Shown here one piece after another: positions 35,204 to 43,258 of a DNA stretch of 64,000 nucleotides (position 1 is its first letter; every line of letters begins with the position of its first letter). Source of the DNA: Spirosoma oryzae. Its GTDB lineage: Bacteria > Bacteroidota > Bacteroidia > Cytophagales > Spirosomataceae. The position numbers and the translations under genes were made by a program. The notes under the pieces were generated by a model that did no database searches, was not told the origin of the DNA, and worked only from the letters and a program-made list of their open reading frames with translations. The DNA is taken from the NCBI RefSeq assembly GCF_003002825.1, contig NZ_PVTE01000005.1:274998-338997 (forward strand), written 5' to 3'.

Positions 35204-35824
35204 CTAGCCGGACAGGCGAAGCAATTGGTGGCCCAGTTCCTGAAATGACTGCTGAAGCCGTAGAGTTTGTTTTGGCGATGGAAACTCTTTCCCACTGATG
35301 AACCGGTTGATCGTAGTTAGGTCAATTCCGGAGAGATCAGCAATGTGCGTAGCACGCAGCTGCCGCAGGAACGACCATAGTTCAGTCATGTCATGGCGTA
35401 TATCGAATGCAAGCGTTTCGGGCAAGCCACAGCAGGCGCTTGTCGGATCTACCAACAGACCAGTGAGTATGGTGCGGACCTGCGTTGTCAGACAGGTGGT
35501 ATCAGTACCCCGGACAACCAGAAACAACCCATCCAGACTTACCCGTCCCCAAAGCCCGTCGGCGGATTTTTCAATGATTAGTTCCAGCGACTGCACACGT
35601 GACAACGCCTGCCTCCAGTTGGGAAATGACTGTGTCTGATTGACGCGACGCATCAGGGCGTCGAAGGTTCCGGTGGATAATGGAATGGGACTTTGGGCAG
35701 GAAGTACAATGAGACGATCGTCGGACTGAGCGTCGTCAGGGGTCAATAGTTGAATTTGACTCGTTCTGGTGATTAATCGCCAACCCCGGTTCATGAGCAG
35801 CTTGTTGACGACAACTAATTTCAT
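35204..35824 (-). CDS. Single-chain HicA-like plus HicB-like plus HTH protein
   Basis: 206 residues not annotated by any obvious full-length family. Residues 2-62 follow the HicA toxin layout (helix VNKLLMNRGWRLI, strands, then IPLSTGTFDALMRRV like the HicA closing helix), but the catalytic GSHH-type His is missing (RTSQIQLLTP). Residues about 77-115 resemble a HicB partial RNase H strand set (ELIIEKSADGLWGRVSLDG). Residues about 143-206 match the C-terminal HTH of Bacteroidota HicB antitoxins (ELWSFLRQL...IADLSGIDLTTINRFISGK). This reads as a fused, catalytically dead HicA joined to a HicB-like DNA-binding antitoxin. The HicB+HTH part is fairly secure; the HicA part is inference. Confidence 0.65.
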   Translation of the reverse strand: MKLVVVNKLLMNRGWRLITRTSQIQLLTPDDAQSDDRLIVLPAQSPIPLSTGTFDALMRRVNQTQSFPNWRQALSRVQSLELIIEKSADGLWGRVSLDGLFLVVRGTDTTCLTTQVRTILTGLLVDPTSACCGLPETLAFDIRHDMTELWSFLRQLRATHIADLSGIDLTTINRFISGKEFPSPKQTLRLQQSFQELGHQLLRLSG

Positions 35825-36058
35825 ATGCGTAGATCGATATGGTAAAACAAGTACCGGGAAACGGATAGTAACCCAAGCCTATCGGTAGATAAGGCAAAGG
35901 CTTAGATCAACGCTGTGTGCAAGTTTGTGACCAGATCGCAGATTAGTGAATAGTATTTTTCGAAAAATGAGCACAAGCGACCGGTCTGTTTATATGGTTA
36001 TAAAAAAATAACGATTTGTACTATCTTCTGTAAATCCGATCAATACAACAATACGTAT

Positions 36059-36145
36059 ATGGTCATATATCAATCGAGCTACACGCTTTTTGTGTTAGTC
36101 AATGGTATAACCCATACCATCGGTTTTGCTACCGAAAATCCGTGA
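36059..36145 (+). CDS. Possible small protein of 28 residues
   Basis: ATG-started frame reading MVIYQSSYTLFVLVNGITHT and ending FATENP. The middle is hydrophobic. No clear ribosome-binding site or exact promoter is seen. It lies just upstream of the hairpin at 36165-36213, which could end its transcript. Real or chance cannot be settled from sequence. Confidence 0.2.
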   Translation: MVIYQSSYTLFVLVNGITHTIGFATENP

Positions 36146-36164
36146 AACTGTTGGTTATAAACCA

Positions 36165-36213
36165 TTTATGTCCACCCCGGAATCGCGCGTTGGCACGTTG
36201 GGATGGACATAAA
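36165..36213. terminator. Hairpin with 10-bp perfect stem
   Basis: TTTATGTCCA (36165-36174) pairs with TGGACATAAA (36204-36213), extended by a partly paired CC/GG. There is no T run on either strand. It may be a terminator, a small-RNA stem or an operator. Confidence 0.45.
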
Positions 36214-36276
36214 GTCAGGGATTAATTCGACGATACGATTGCCGGAATACGGCGCTATCGGGTCGCTGTCCTTTGG

Positions 36277-36576
36277 TTAACGAATGGCGTACTGAACCTG
36301 ATCAATGGCATTGTGTACAGCGTTCGTCAGTGTTTTCCAGAAAGAAGACCGATGCGCCGAATTGGCTGTACGGTAAATTGTTTCAGGGCTGTTATCAATC
36401 GCATTATAGTAAATGACCCGGTCTTCAGTCATCTCAACAATCGACAGAATATCGTTGGCCTTCGCCACGCCCGCATCCAGAAGGCCGACGAGGTGCAGAC
36501 GAGCATCAGCAAGCGTACGCGTCTGAAGAAACGTCGTCGTCATGCCATTGTTGTGAACGGTCAGGTAAGGGAGCAT
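36277..36576 (-). CDS. Hypothetical protein, 99 residues
   Basis: No family recognised. MLPYLTVHNNGMTTTFLQTR, then LVGLLDAGVAKANDILSIVEMTEDRVIYYNAIDNSPETIYRT, and a Trp-containing C-terminal helix (SSFWKTLTNAVHNAIDQVQ). Balanced amino acid composition and a continuous frame suggest a real small cytosolic protein. The second Met (residue 12) is an alternative start. Neighbours are gene-poor, so no functional hint. Confidence 0.5.
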   Translation of the reverse strand: MLPYLTVHNNGMTTTFLQTRTLADARLHLVGLLDAGVAKANDILSIVEMTEDRVIYYNAIDNSPETIYRTANSAHRSSFWKTLTNAVHNAIDQVQYAIR

Positions 36577-37356
36577 GGTGGTTGGTCTGGTATAAAATGC
36601 TGTATGTCAGGTCTATAATTCGTTTACAAGCACCGTGCTAAGTCGGAGGATACACATGCGCATGTATACGTACTACTGTATTTGTAAAGAGTAGGGCGGT
36701 TAGTTGAGAAATAAGCTACCTCCTTATAGAGAAAGGCAGGAAACCAAATAACTCAGTATTGCCTACTTAAGCCATATCGTTACTGTATTGCTTACTATAC
36801 TGACTGGTATTGGTCAAAAGCGTCACTACTATTTGCTGGCTATTTTTTACAGAATCACGACTTGACCTGGTAGTTGATGACGATGGCCTGTCAGGATGGC
36901 GTTTCCTCCGAGGGTAGGCCGTCAGTCGGCGGTTTCTCGGTAGCAGGTGATTCTTCTGGTTGCAACTCCATTGTCCTTATCAGTCGCTTGTTAACGGATC
37001 AATAAAGCAATGACGGTTGCGTTATTGACTATGGCAATGCAGCCTGGTTCGTGGGGCAAGTCCTTGTTCCGAATCAGTTAAACCGGAATGCGTATAAAGT
37101 GAACGCAGATGCCGTTCTTTGCCATTGGGATCATAACTGCTGCTGTGGTGATGAGCCCTACGGTTCGTGCTGGCTAGTGCTTGCCCCGGTTGATACCCGT
37201 CAGCCAAACCGGCGGCATTAGCTGAAGAACTCGCGACCGTTATACCAATTGCGTTCAGGGTGTGTCGGAAGCCACTCGTACACGTACCAGAACATAAGAA
37301 TTATCGCAGAGTTGTATGCTTGTTACTGGCAAGTCTGCGGCTATAGTACCTACATT
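36577..37356. other. 780-bp gap with little coding signal
   Basis: Mostly AT-rich sequence upstream of the CpsB-like gene. The only supported content is a 26-codon minus-strand frame at 36891-36971 with a good Shine-Dalgarno. A 61-codon minus frame at 37022-37207 has low-complexity His/Ser runs and no signal, so it is not called. A near-consensus -7 box TATGCTTG at 37315-37322 may serve the CpsB-like gene. No repeat of the dispersed families is present here. Confidence 0.4.
36891..36971 (-). CDS. Possible small acidic, proline-rich peptide, 26 residues
   Basis: Frame MELQPEESPATEKPPTDG continuing to a TGA stop. AAGGA lies five bases before the ATG, one of the few clear Shine-Dalgarno sequences in the window. 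Acidic, Pro/Glu/Thr-rich and without hydrophobic segment. It could equally be a gene remnant. No homology can be claimed. Confidence 0.22.
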   Translation of the reverse strand: MELQPEESPATEKPPTDGLPSEETPS

Positions 37357-38124
37357 ATGAGCCTTTGGCAAACAATTCGGCAAGCAATCGTCCCATCACA
37401 GTCAGCCGTGGTGAGTGTGCCGGCAGATGCCTGCTTTTGGCGTGTCGACATGCATTCGCACCTGATTCCCGGTGTCGACGATGGCGTCAGTTCGCCTGAA
37501 GAGTCGCTGACGTGCATGCAGAAGCTTGCCGACTGGGGAATTGACAAGATCATTACAACGCCCCACGTCAGCCGCGACTGGTATCCCAACCGATCCGACA
37601 CATTGCGGGCCGCACAGGCCGACTTACAGGCGATAGCGACCGATAACGGGCTTGCTTTGCAAATTGAGATAGCGGCTGAGTACATGCTCGATGAGTTCTT
37701 CCCGGATCTGGTTGCCAACGATGATCTGCTGACGTTTGGAGCCGAACGGTACGTACTCGTTGAACTGGGTTGGGCAGCTGCCCCCCGGCAGGTCGACGAA
37801 CTGCTGTTTCGTATGCAGACAAAAGGGTACTCGCCCGTTCTGGCACATCCCGAGCGGTACGCGTATCTCTACGATGACACTACGTTGCTGACGACCCTGC
37901 ACGAAAACGGCTGTCTGTTTCAGCTAAATTGGATGTCGGTGGCAGGGCGGTACGGCGAGCGGGCGCAGCAGCATGCCCGGCAGTTGCTGAAAAAGGAATG
38001 GGTCGACTTTATCGGTAGCGATATGCACCGCCCGTACGATCTGAAAACGATGGAAGCGCTGTTCTCATCGGCCGATTACGAACTGCTGAAAAAGCAGCCC
38101 CTCCGCAACGCGTCACTTCGCTGA
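37357..38124 (+). CDS. PHP-type tyrosine-protein phosphatase, CpsB/YwqE-like
   Basis: 255 residues from the ATG at 37357 (MSLWQTIRQAIVPSQ); codons upstream in the same frame lack a conserved domain. PHP metal motifs: FWRVDMHSHLIPGVDDG (HxH), TTPHVSRDWYPN, IEIAAEYMLDEFF (Glu), VLAHPERYAYLYD and DFIGSDMHRPYDL (DxH). Members dephosphorylate Wzc-type tyrosine kinases and so control capsule or EPS polymerisation. No Wzc kinase is in the window and the Wzz at 58009 lacks a kinase domain, so the partner is unclear. Confidence 0.88.
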   Translation: MSLWQTIRQAIVPSQSAVVSVPADACFWRVDMHSHLIPGVDDGVSSPEESLTCMQKLADWGIDKIITTPHVSRDWYPNRSDTLRAAQADLQAIATDNGLALQIEIAAEYMLDEFFPDLVANDDLLTFGAERYVLVELGWAAAPRQVDELLFRMQTKGYSPVLAHPERYAYLYDDTTLLTTLHENGCLFQLNWMSVAGRYGERAQQHARQLLKKEWVDFIGSDMHRPYDLKTMEALFSSADYELLKKQPLRNASLR

Positions 38125-38127
38125 CGC

Positions 38128-38310
38128 TTACTTACCGAACGAACAGCCTGCCAAATCGCCTGAACGTTGCGGACGAGCGATTGGCTCGACAGGAATGGTG
38201 TTCATAACTGCCTGAAGTTCACTGTAAAAGTCATCTTTTGACAGCGATAATAGCGTCGACAGTGGTTTCGTCTTGACTGCGGAAGGGCGGAGCGGAAGGA
38301 TATCGGGCAT
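38128..38310 (-). CDS. Hypothetical small protein, 60 residues
   Basis: MPDILPLRPSAVKTKPLSTL, then LSLSKDDFYSELQAVMNTIP and a Pro/Arg/Gly-rich end closing SGDLAGCSFGK. No family recognised. A short amphipathic helix (KDDFYSELQAVMNTI) is the only visible element. It is convergent with the CpsB-like gene with a 3-bp gap and lies alone on its strand. The leader-helix-plus-Gly/Cys tail is loosely like a peptide precursor, but no modification enzyme is nearby. Confidence 0.4.
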   Translation of the reverse strand: MPDILPLRPSAVKTKPLSTLLSLSKDDFYSELQAVMNTIPVEPIARPQRSGDLAGCSFGK

Positions 38311-38485
38311 GGTGGTTAACGAAAGCGGTCTTGGAACGTATATAGTAAAGCAACGGCATATGGGCCATTCTATGTGTATACGTATTCGAGTTGTTGACTG
38401 GATTTAAGGTTTTTTAGGAATAAAGAAGTATTCCGTTAAGTATGAGCCGTAAGACGCTTTAGTAAGCGGTACGTCACGTTAGTTT

Positions 38486-39712
38486 ATGAATCGCCGGATT
38501 TTTACTCGTTCGCTTGTCACCCTACCCATCCTGCCAGTTAGCCTGCCAGCCAGTAACGAACCAACCAGGACCGCCGATGAACGGACCTATTGGCGGCAAA
38601 CGCTGCTACGGACTGTTGATCCCGTATTAACTGCCCTGAGTCGGGGACAACTGCGGGCGCAGATGCCCATCGAAGCCGTTGCGGGTGGTAAAGCTGGTCG
38701 GGCGGAGGTATCTCACCTGGAAGCGATTGGCCGGTCGGTAGCGGGGCTGGCCCCCTGGCTGGAACTTGCTGCCGACGACAGTGAGCGGGCAGTGCAGCAA
38801 CGGTATCAGCAACTGACGCGTGACGCCATTGCGCAGGCTGTCGATCCGGCCTCGCCCGACTTCATGAACTTCACCAAGGGCGGGCAACCTGTAGTCGATA
38901 CGGCGTTTCTGGCGCACGGCCTGTTGCGGGCACCTGTGCAGTTGTGGGAACGTCTGCCGAGTCGCACCAAAGAGCAGCTAGTGCAGGCATTTCAGAGCAG
39001 CCGGGCTATCAAACCCGTGTACAGCAACTGGCTGCTGTTCAGCGCAATTATCGAAGCCGCGTTGCTGAAATTTACCGGCTCGGGCGACCTGATGCGGATG
39101 GATTATGCCATCAAACAGCACCTCAACTGGTACAAGGGTGATGGCGCGTACGGCGACGGGCCAGATTTCCACTGGGATTATTACAACAGCTATGTTATCC
39201 AGCCGATGCTACTCGACGTGGTGCAGACGCTGGTTGATGCAGGAAAGGAAGACAAGACGCTGCTGGCCACGTTACGTACGCGGGCACAGCGCTATGCCGC
39301 TGTGCAGGAGCGGCTCATTGCGCCCGACGGGTCGTTTGCGGCCTTTGGGCGGTCGCTGGCGTATCGTTGCGGGGCGTTTCAACTGCTGGGGCAGGTGGCG
39401 TTACAGCGGAACCTGCCCACCGATCTGCCACCCGCGCAAGTACGCAGTGCGATGACGGCCGTTATTCGCCGGACGATGGAGCCGGCCGGTACGTACGACG
39501 CCAATGGCTGGCTTCAGATCGGTCTGTGTGGCCATCAGCCCGCCATTGGGGAGGGCTACATCTCGACGGGTAGTCTGTATCTGTGTACGGTGGGCTTTTT
39601 ACCACTGGGTCTTCCCACCACCGATCCGTTCTGGGCTGGCCCGGCGCAGGACTGGACCGCTAAAAAAATATGGTCGGGACAAGACGTCCCGACCGATCAT
39701 GCGATTCACTAA
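38486..39712 (+). CDS. DUF2264 domain-containing protein
   Basis: 408 residues. The N-terminus NRRIFTRSLVTLPILPVSLPA has twin arginines with an RRxF pattern before a hydrophobic stretch, suggesting export by Tat. The body is an all-helical DUF2264 domain (glycoside-hydrolase-like alpha/alpha barrel): YWRQTLLRTVDPVLTALS, AIGRSVAGLAPWLEL, SNWLLFSAIIEAALLKF and YKGDGAYGDGPDFHWDYYNSY. Probably acts on an oligosaccharide, reaction unknown. The last codons contain a 9-bp hairpin (GGTCGGGAC, 39672-39680 with 39686-39694), so the C-terminal residues may derive from a dispersed repeat. Confidence 0.82.
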   Translation: MNRRIFTRSLVTLPILPVSLPASNEPTRTADERTYWRQTLLRTVDPVLTALSRGQLRAQMPIEAVAGGKAGRAEVSHLEAIGRSVAGLAPWLELAADDSERAVQQRYQQLTRDAIAQAVDPASPDFMNFTKGGQPVVDTAFLAHGLLRAPVQLWERLPSRTKEQLVQAFQSSRAIKPVYSNWLLFSAIIEAALLKFTGSGDLMRMDYAIKQHLNWYKGDGAYGDGPDFHWDYYNSYVIQPMLLDVVQTLVDAGKEDKTLLATLRTRAQRYAAVQERLIAPDGSFAAFGRSLAYRCGAFQLLGQVALQRNLPTDLPPAQVRSAMTAVIRRTMEPAGTYDANGWLQIGLCGHQPAIGEGYISTGSLYLCTVGFLPLGLPTTDPFWAGPAQDWTAKKIWSGQDVPTDHAIH

Positions 39713-39721
39713 GCAACTAGC

Positions 39722-40480
39722 TTACCGGGCCAGCCCGTCCCGGCGGGCGCGTTCGTAAATGCGCTCGGAGCGGGCTTTGCTGTCGGGGTGGCTCGACATC
39801 AGTTCAGCTACTTTACCGCCCTGACTGCCACCGCTGAGTTTGGCCAGCTTTTCGAAGGACGTCGCCAGCGCAATGACGTTTTTACCATTGCGTTTCAAAA
39901 AGTCGTAGCTATAATCGTCGGCCTGACTTTCCTGATCACGGCTGAACTTAGCCCCTAAGAAGCCGTCGAATACATCGCCCAACTGTGAGCGCGACAGCCG
40001 ACCTATAGCGCCAGGCCCTGCCCCGAGGGCGTTGCGAACCGCTGACCGGCGCAGGGCACTTTTCATGGCATCCCGCGAATCCTGGTTGATGACATGGCCG
40101 ATTTCGTGGCCGATTACCGCCAGTACTTCGTCATCGCTCATCAGGTCCATCAGACCTTTGAACACCCGGACGCTGCCATCGGCGGTCGCAAACGCGTTAA
40201 CGTCTTTCACCGCGTACACCTTATAGTTGATTGGAATACCGTCGATGGTACGAAATGGACCGACGATGCGGTTCAGGCGCTGTGTGTACGGGTCGTTCGC
40301 GCCGGCTACCGGGTTTTTAGCGTCCATCTGTTGAACGGCCTGTTTTGAGTATTGCGCAACCTGTTCGTTGCTTATCGTCACCGAGCCGATAGCGTCGGCA
40401 ACGGCCTGTCCCAGCCCCTGCGCGTTGCTAACGACGGGTAAACTACCCATCATACAGAAAAGAATGATCAGCTTTTTCAT
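39722..40480 (-). CDS. M48 family metallopeptidase (secreted)
   Basis: 252 residues from the ATG at 40480, giving a signal peptide MKKLIILFCMMGSLPVVSNA. Zinc protease motif VIGHEIGHVINQD (HExxH) at about residues 125-137 and the third ligand Glu in SQADDYSYDFLKR-type context. INYKVYAVKDVNAFATADGSVRVFKGLMDLM is the usual M48 lead-in. No membrane helices, so this is the soluble periplasmic BepA/LoiP-like class, likely acting in outer-membrane protein quality control. Convergent with DUF2264 (9-bp gap). Confidence 0.9.
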   Translation of the reverse strand: MKKLIILFCMMGSLPVVSNAQGLGQAVADAIGSVTISNEQVAQYSKQAVQQMDAKNPVAGANDPYTQRLNRIVGPFRTIDGIPINYKVYAVKDVNAFATADGSVRVFKGLMDLMSDDEVLAVIGHEIGHVINQDSRDAMKSALRRSAVRNALGAGPGAIGRLSRSQLGDVFDGFLGAKFSRDQESQADDYSYDFLKRNGKNVIALATSFEKLAKLSGGSQGGKVAELMSSHPDSKARSERIYERARRDGLAR

Positions 40481-40596
40481 CGTGTGTAGAGTAGGCAAAA
40501 CTTGATTTGCTGTACCTATTGACTGACGAAGTAGGGTAAAAGTTTAACCAAACAGGTCAGTCCCATCGTCTGGTAAGACAAGTCGGTACGCTGCAA

Positions 40597-41565
40597 TCAA
40601 TACCGCCGGATTCGTTTTCGATACCAACGTCTGCTTGTCACCAGCCAGCGTTCCAGGGAAGTCAGGCGGTTCCAGTGCAGACTAAAATAGGGCTCTTCCC
40701 GCGCGCCAAAACTACGGTAAAAGCCTGCAATTGATGGTTTCTCCGGACTTTCAAAGTCGAAGATAAGGGACTGACCGGCCTGCGCCTGTATGTAACGATC
40801 GAGCAGTAACGTCCGGGCGTTTCCCCGCCGGCCCGTCTCGGACGCTGCGTTGAACAGATAAATCGCGCGGCCGTTGCTCGTTGCCAGCAGCATGCCCGCT
40901 TCGGTTTGCCCGTTCAATTGCGCGTATTGTAATGTCGCCAGTCCACGCTTGTGTAGTTCTACTAGTAGTTGTCGAAGTAGCGCGTAGGCCCAGTCGGCGA
41001 CGCCCCCGTCGATGGTATGGGCGTGGTGCTGCCGAAACAGGGTCAGCAGGGGTTCCGGGTCCGTACTGTCGATGAGTTGCCAGGGTTGTCGGTGGGCGCG
41101 CTGCCGGTTGAGTCGGCGGTCGGGGGTGTAGTTAGTCAGAAGCTGCGCGTAGCCGACAGACAGATCGAGCACGTGCGTCGTACGGGTCTGCACCGTCAGC
41201 GTTGCCAGGGTGGGTTGAACGCGCAAGGCCAGTCGGGAACCATAGCGGAACTGCTGCACAACGGCGGCTACGAAAGGTGTCGGGTCGAGCTGGGCGTCGC
41301 GGCTAAACACGTCCAGAAAGGGGCAGAACAGCGGCTGATGGACGACCCACCGTCTGGCTTTCCGGCGCAGGGGAATGGGCATCACGGCCGTGTAACGACC
41401 TTGCGCATCCAGCTGAACCAGCGCCTGCCATTGCCAGTTGGGAGCAGGCAGCACCGCGTCGAGGTACCAGCTGTAGCCGTAAAGGAGCGGATGGCTTGCG
41501 TTGGCCACGCAGTCATCCCAGGCGCGGGTATCGAGCTGCGACCGGCGGAGCAGGGTAGGAGACAC
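40597..41565 (-). CDS. GNAT/FemAB (CelD-like) acyltransferase
   Basis: 322 residues. Start LLRRSQLDTRAWDDCVANASHPLLYGYSWYLD, the typical entry of Bacteroidota GNAT/CelD-like proteins. PIPLRRKARRWVVHQPLFCPFLDVF follows, and a C-terminal GNAT-like half contains GQTEAGMLLATSNGRAIYLFNAAS and SLIFDFESPEKPSIAGFYRSFGA. The substrate is unknown; peptidoglycan or glycolipid acylation is suggested by the fold only. It lies 13 bp after dnaA on the same strand and may be co-transcribed. Confidence 0.68.
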   Translation of the reverse strand: MSPTLLRRSQLDTRAWDDCVANASHPLLYGYSWYLDAVLPAPNWQWQALVQLDAQGRYTAVMPIPLRRKARRWVVHQPLFCPFLDVFSRDAQLDPTPFVAAVVQQFRYGSRLALRVQPTLATLTVQTRTTHVLDLSVGYAQLLTNYTPDRRLNRQRAHRQPWQLIDSTDPEPLLTLFRQHHAHTIDGGVADWAYALLRQLLVELHKRGLATLQYAQLNGQTEAGMLLATSNGRAIYLFNAASETGRRGNARTLLLDRYIQAQAGQSLIFDFESPEKPSIAGFYRSFGAREEPYFSLHWNRLTSLERWLVTSRRWYRKRIRRY

Positions 41566-41578
41566 GGCTGCGTCGTCG

Positions 41579-43012
41579 CTACTTGAACAAGGCTTTCAGC
41601 TTTTCCACGGCGTTGCGCGTTTCCGACGGCTTGGCGACCAGATCGCTGATTGTCTGCACGGCGTGAATGACGGTGCTGTGGTCGCGTCCGCCAAAGTGGT
41701 ACCCGATGGATTTGAGCGACAGGTCCGTTTTTTCCTTCGCCAGATACATGGCTACCTGACGCGGATGAACCAGCTCGCGCTTACGGCTCTTGGCTTTCAG
41801 ATCGGCCACCGTCACGTTGAAATAATCGGCAACGGCTTCCTGCACCGAGTCGATGGTCACTTCACGCTCGGAATCCTCGACAATGTTGCGCAACGTACTC
41901 TTGGCCAGCTCCAGGTCGATGTCGCGCCGGTTGAGCGATGCCTGCGCCATAAGCGATACGATCACCCCCTCCAGTTCGCGGACGTTGGTATTGACGCTGT
42001 GGGCCAGGTATTCGATCACGGCGTCTTCGATGTAAATACCCTCGGCCTGTAACTTTTTCTGGATAATCGCAATGCGCGTTTCGAGATCCGGCGTCTGTAA
42101 ATCTGCCGATAAGCCCCATTTGAAGCGCGATAACAATCGGTCCTCCAATCCGTCGAGGGCGCGGGGTGCCCGGTCCGATGTCATGATGATCTGCTTGCCC
42201 GACTGGTGCAGGTGGTTGAAGATATGGAAGAAGATTTCCTGCGTCTTTTCCTTTTTCTGAAGGAACTGCACATCGTCGATCACCAGCACGTCGACCTGCA
42301 TGTAGAACGACGTGAAATCGCGGATACCATCGGTCCGGACGGCGTTGAGAAACTGGTTGGTAAACTTTTCCGACGTGACGTACAGGACGAACTTGTTCTG
42401 GCTGTTGTTCTTGATGTAGTTGCCGATGGCCTGCACCAGGTGCGTTTTCCCTAGTCCAACGCCACCGTAAATCATCAGCGGGTTGAACGACGTCACACCC
42501 GGCCGCTCGGCTACCGCGTAGCCCGCCGACCGGGCCAGCCGGTTGCAGTCGCCTTCGACGTAATTGTCGAACGTGTAGGTCGGGTTGAGGTAGGAGTCAA
42601 GCGTCAGCGAATCGAGATCCTTTAGCTGGAACGGGCTTTTCAGAATGTCGGGGTTGACGTTGTCGGGCTTGGCCGTCTGGGGCGATTTGGTCGTCGGGAC
42701 GTTGACCGTCAGTGGGCGGTTCTGCTCGTTTCCTTTGTCAACGATGATCGAGTATTCGAGCTGTCCTTCGCGACCGATTGCCGTGTCGAGGGCCCGGCGC
42801 AGGGCATGCACGAAATTTTCTTCCAGCCACTCGTAAAAAAACTCACTGGGTACCTGAATCGTCAGAATTGTTCCGTTGAGTCGAAGGGGTACGATTGGCT
42901 CAAACCAGGTGTTGAAACTTTGCTCCGGTACGATGTCCCGAATCACGGCCAGGCAACGGTTCCATACCGTCGTTACTTCGCGTTGTGGGCCGGGTTGGTG
43001 AGTTCCGTTCAC
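41579..43012 (-). CDS. dnaA: Chromosomal replication initiator DnaA
   Basis: 477 residues. Domain I: VWNRCLAVIRDIVPEQSFNTWFEPIVPL. Domain III AAA+: FNPLMIYGGVGLGKTHLVQAIGNYI (Walker A) and VDVLVIDDVQFLQKKEKTQE (Walker B). Domain IV DNA-binding signature: LKSIGYHFGGRDHSTVIHAV. It binds DnaA boxes and opens oriC. No cluster of TTATCCACA-type boxes and no dnaN were found beside the gene, so the origin is probably not here. A -7 box is at 43056-43063. Confidence 0.97.
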   Translation of the reverse strand: MNGTHQPGPQREVTTVWNRCLAVIRDIVPEQSFNTWFEPIVPLRLNGTILTIQVPSEFFYEWLEENFVHALRRALDTAIGREGQLEYSIIVDKGNEQNRPLTVNVPTTKSPQTAKPDNVNPDILKSPFQLKDLDSLTLDSYLNPTYTFDNYVEGDCNRLARSAGYAVAERPGVTSFNPLMIYGGVGLGKTHLVQAIGNYIKNNSQNKFVLYVTSEKFTNQFLNAVRTDGIRDFTSFYMQVDVLVIDDVQFLQKKEKTQEIFFHIFNHLHQSGKQIIMTSDRAPRALDGLEDRLLSRFKWGLSADLQTPDLETRIAIIQKKLQAEGIYIEDAVIEYLAHSVNTNVRELEGVIVSLMAQASLNRRDIDLELAKSTLRNIVEDSEREVTIDSVQEAVADYFNVTVADLKAKSRKRELVHPRQVAMYLAKEKTDLSLKSIGYHFGGRDHSTVIHAVQTISDLVAKPSETRNAVEKLKALFK

Positions 43013-43055
43013 GGATAAAGTGATGCGTTACGTTATGGGATGCGAAAAAGGGAGA

Positions 43056-43063
43056 CAAATGTA
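43056..43063 (-). promoter_or_regulatory. -7 promoter element for dnaA
   Basis: The minus strand reads TACATTTG, an exact TAnnTTTG, about 43 nt before the ATG. No TTG is seen at the -33 position. Confidence 0.45.
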
Positions 43064-43201
43064 GGGAAATATCTGGCCCGGTGAGCAGTTTCGATCCTTG
43101 TCAGGCGAAAATACCGCGAAACGAGGGCTGGGTCAACGCTCCACGGTAATCCCTTTGAATAATACAAACCGACCGTGGCCCAGCAGTACAGGGACGCAAC
43201 A

Positions 43202-43232
43202 TTGTCCTGAAAAAGAGAAAGTACTACTTTTA
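43202..43232 (+). promoter_or_regulatory. Promoter of the methylmalonyl-CoA mutase operon
   Basis: TTG (43202-43204), a 20-nt spacer, TACTTTTA (43225-43232), differing from TAnnTTTG only at the last base. Transcription would begin about 20 nt before the ATG at 43259. Confidence 0.5.
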
Positions 43233-43258
43233 CCCGTAATAAGGCAACATAACCCGGT

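Larger units (their letters stand above)
35825..36276. other. AT-rich gene-poor gap
   Basis: 452 bp between two minus-strand genes. Contents supported: a 28-codon ORF at 36059-36145 and a 10-bp-stem hairpin at 36165-36213. The base composition is clearly richer in A/T than the flanking operons. A possible promoter for the HicA/HicB-like gene on the minus strand has TTG, a 20-nt spacer and TACTTGTT near 35850, a weak match. Confidence 0.4.

Noticed and set aside
37022..37207. 61-codon minus-strand frame
   Set aside because: His/Ser-rich low-complexity product, no ribosome-binding site or promoter, no conserved pattern.
43013..43258. Possible oriC upstream of dnaA
   Set aside because: No DnaA-box cluster and no AT-rich unwinding region were seen; only a -7 promoter box.
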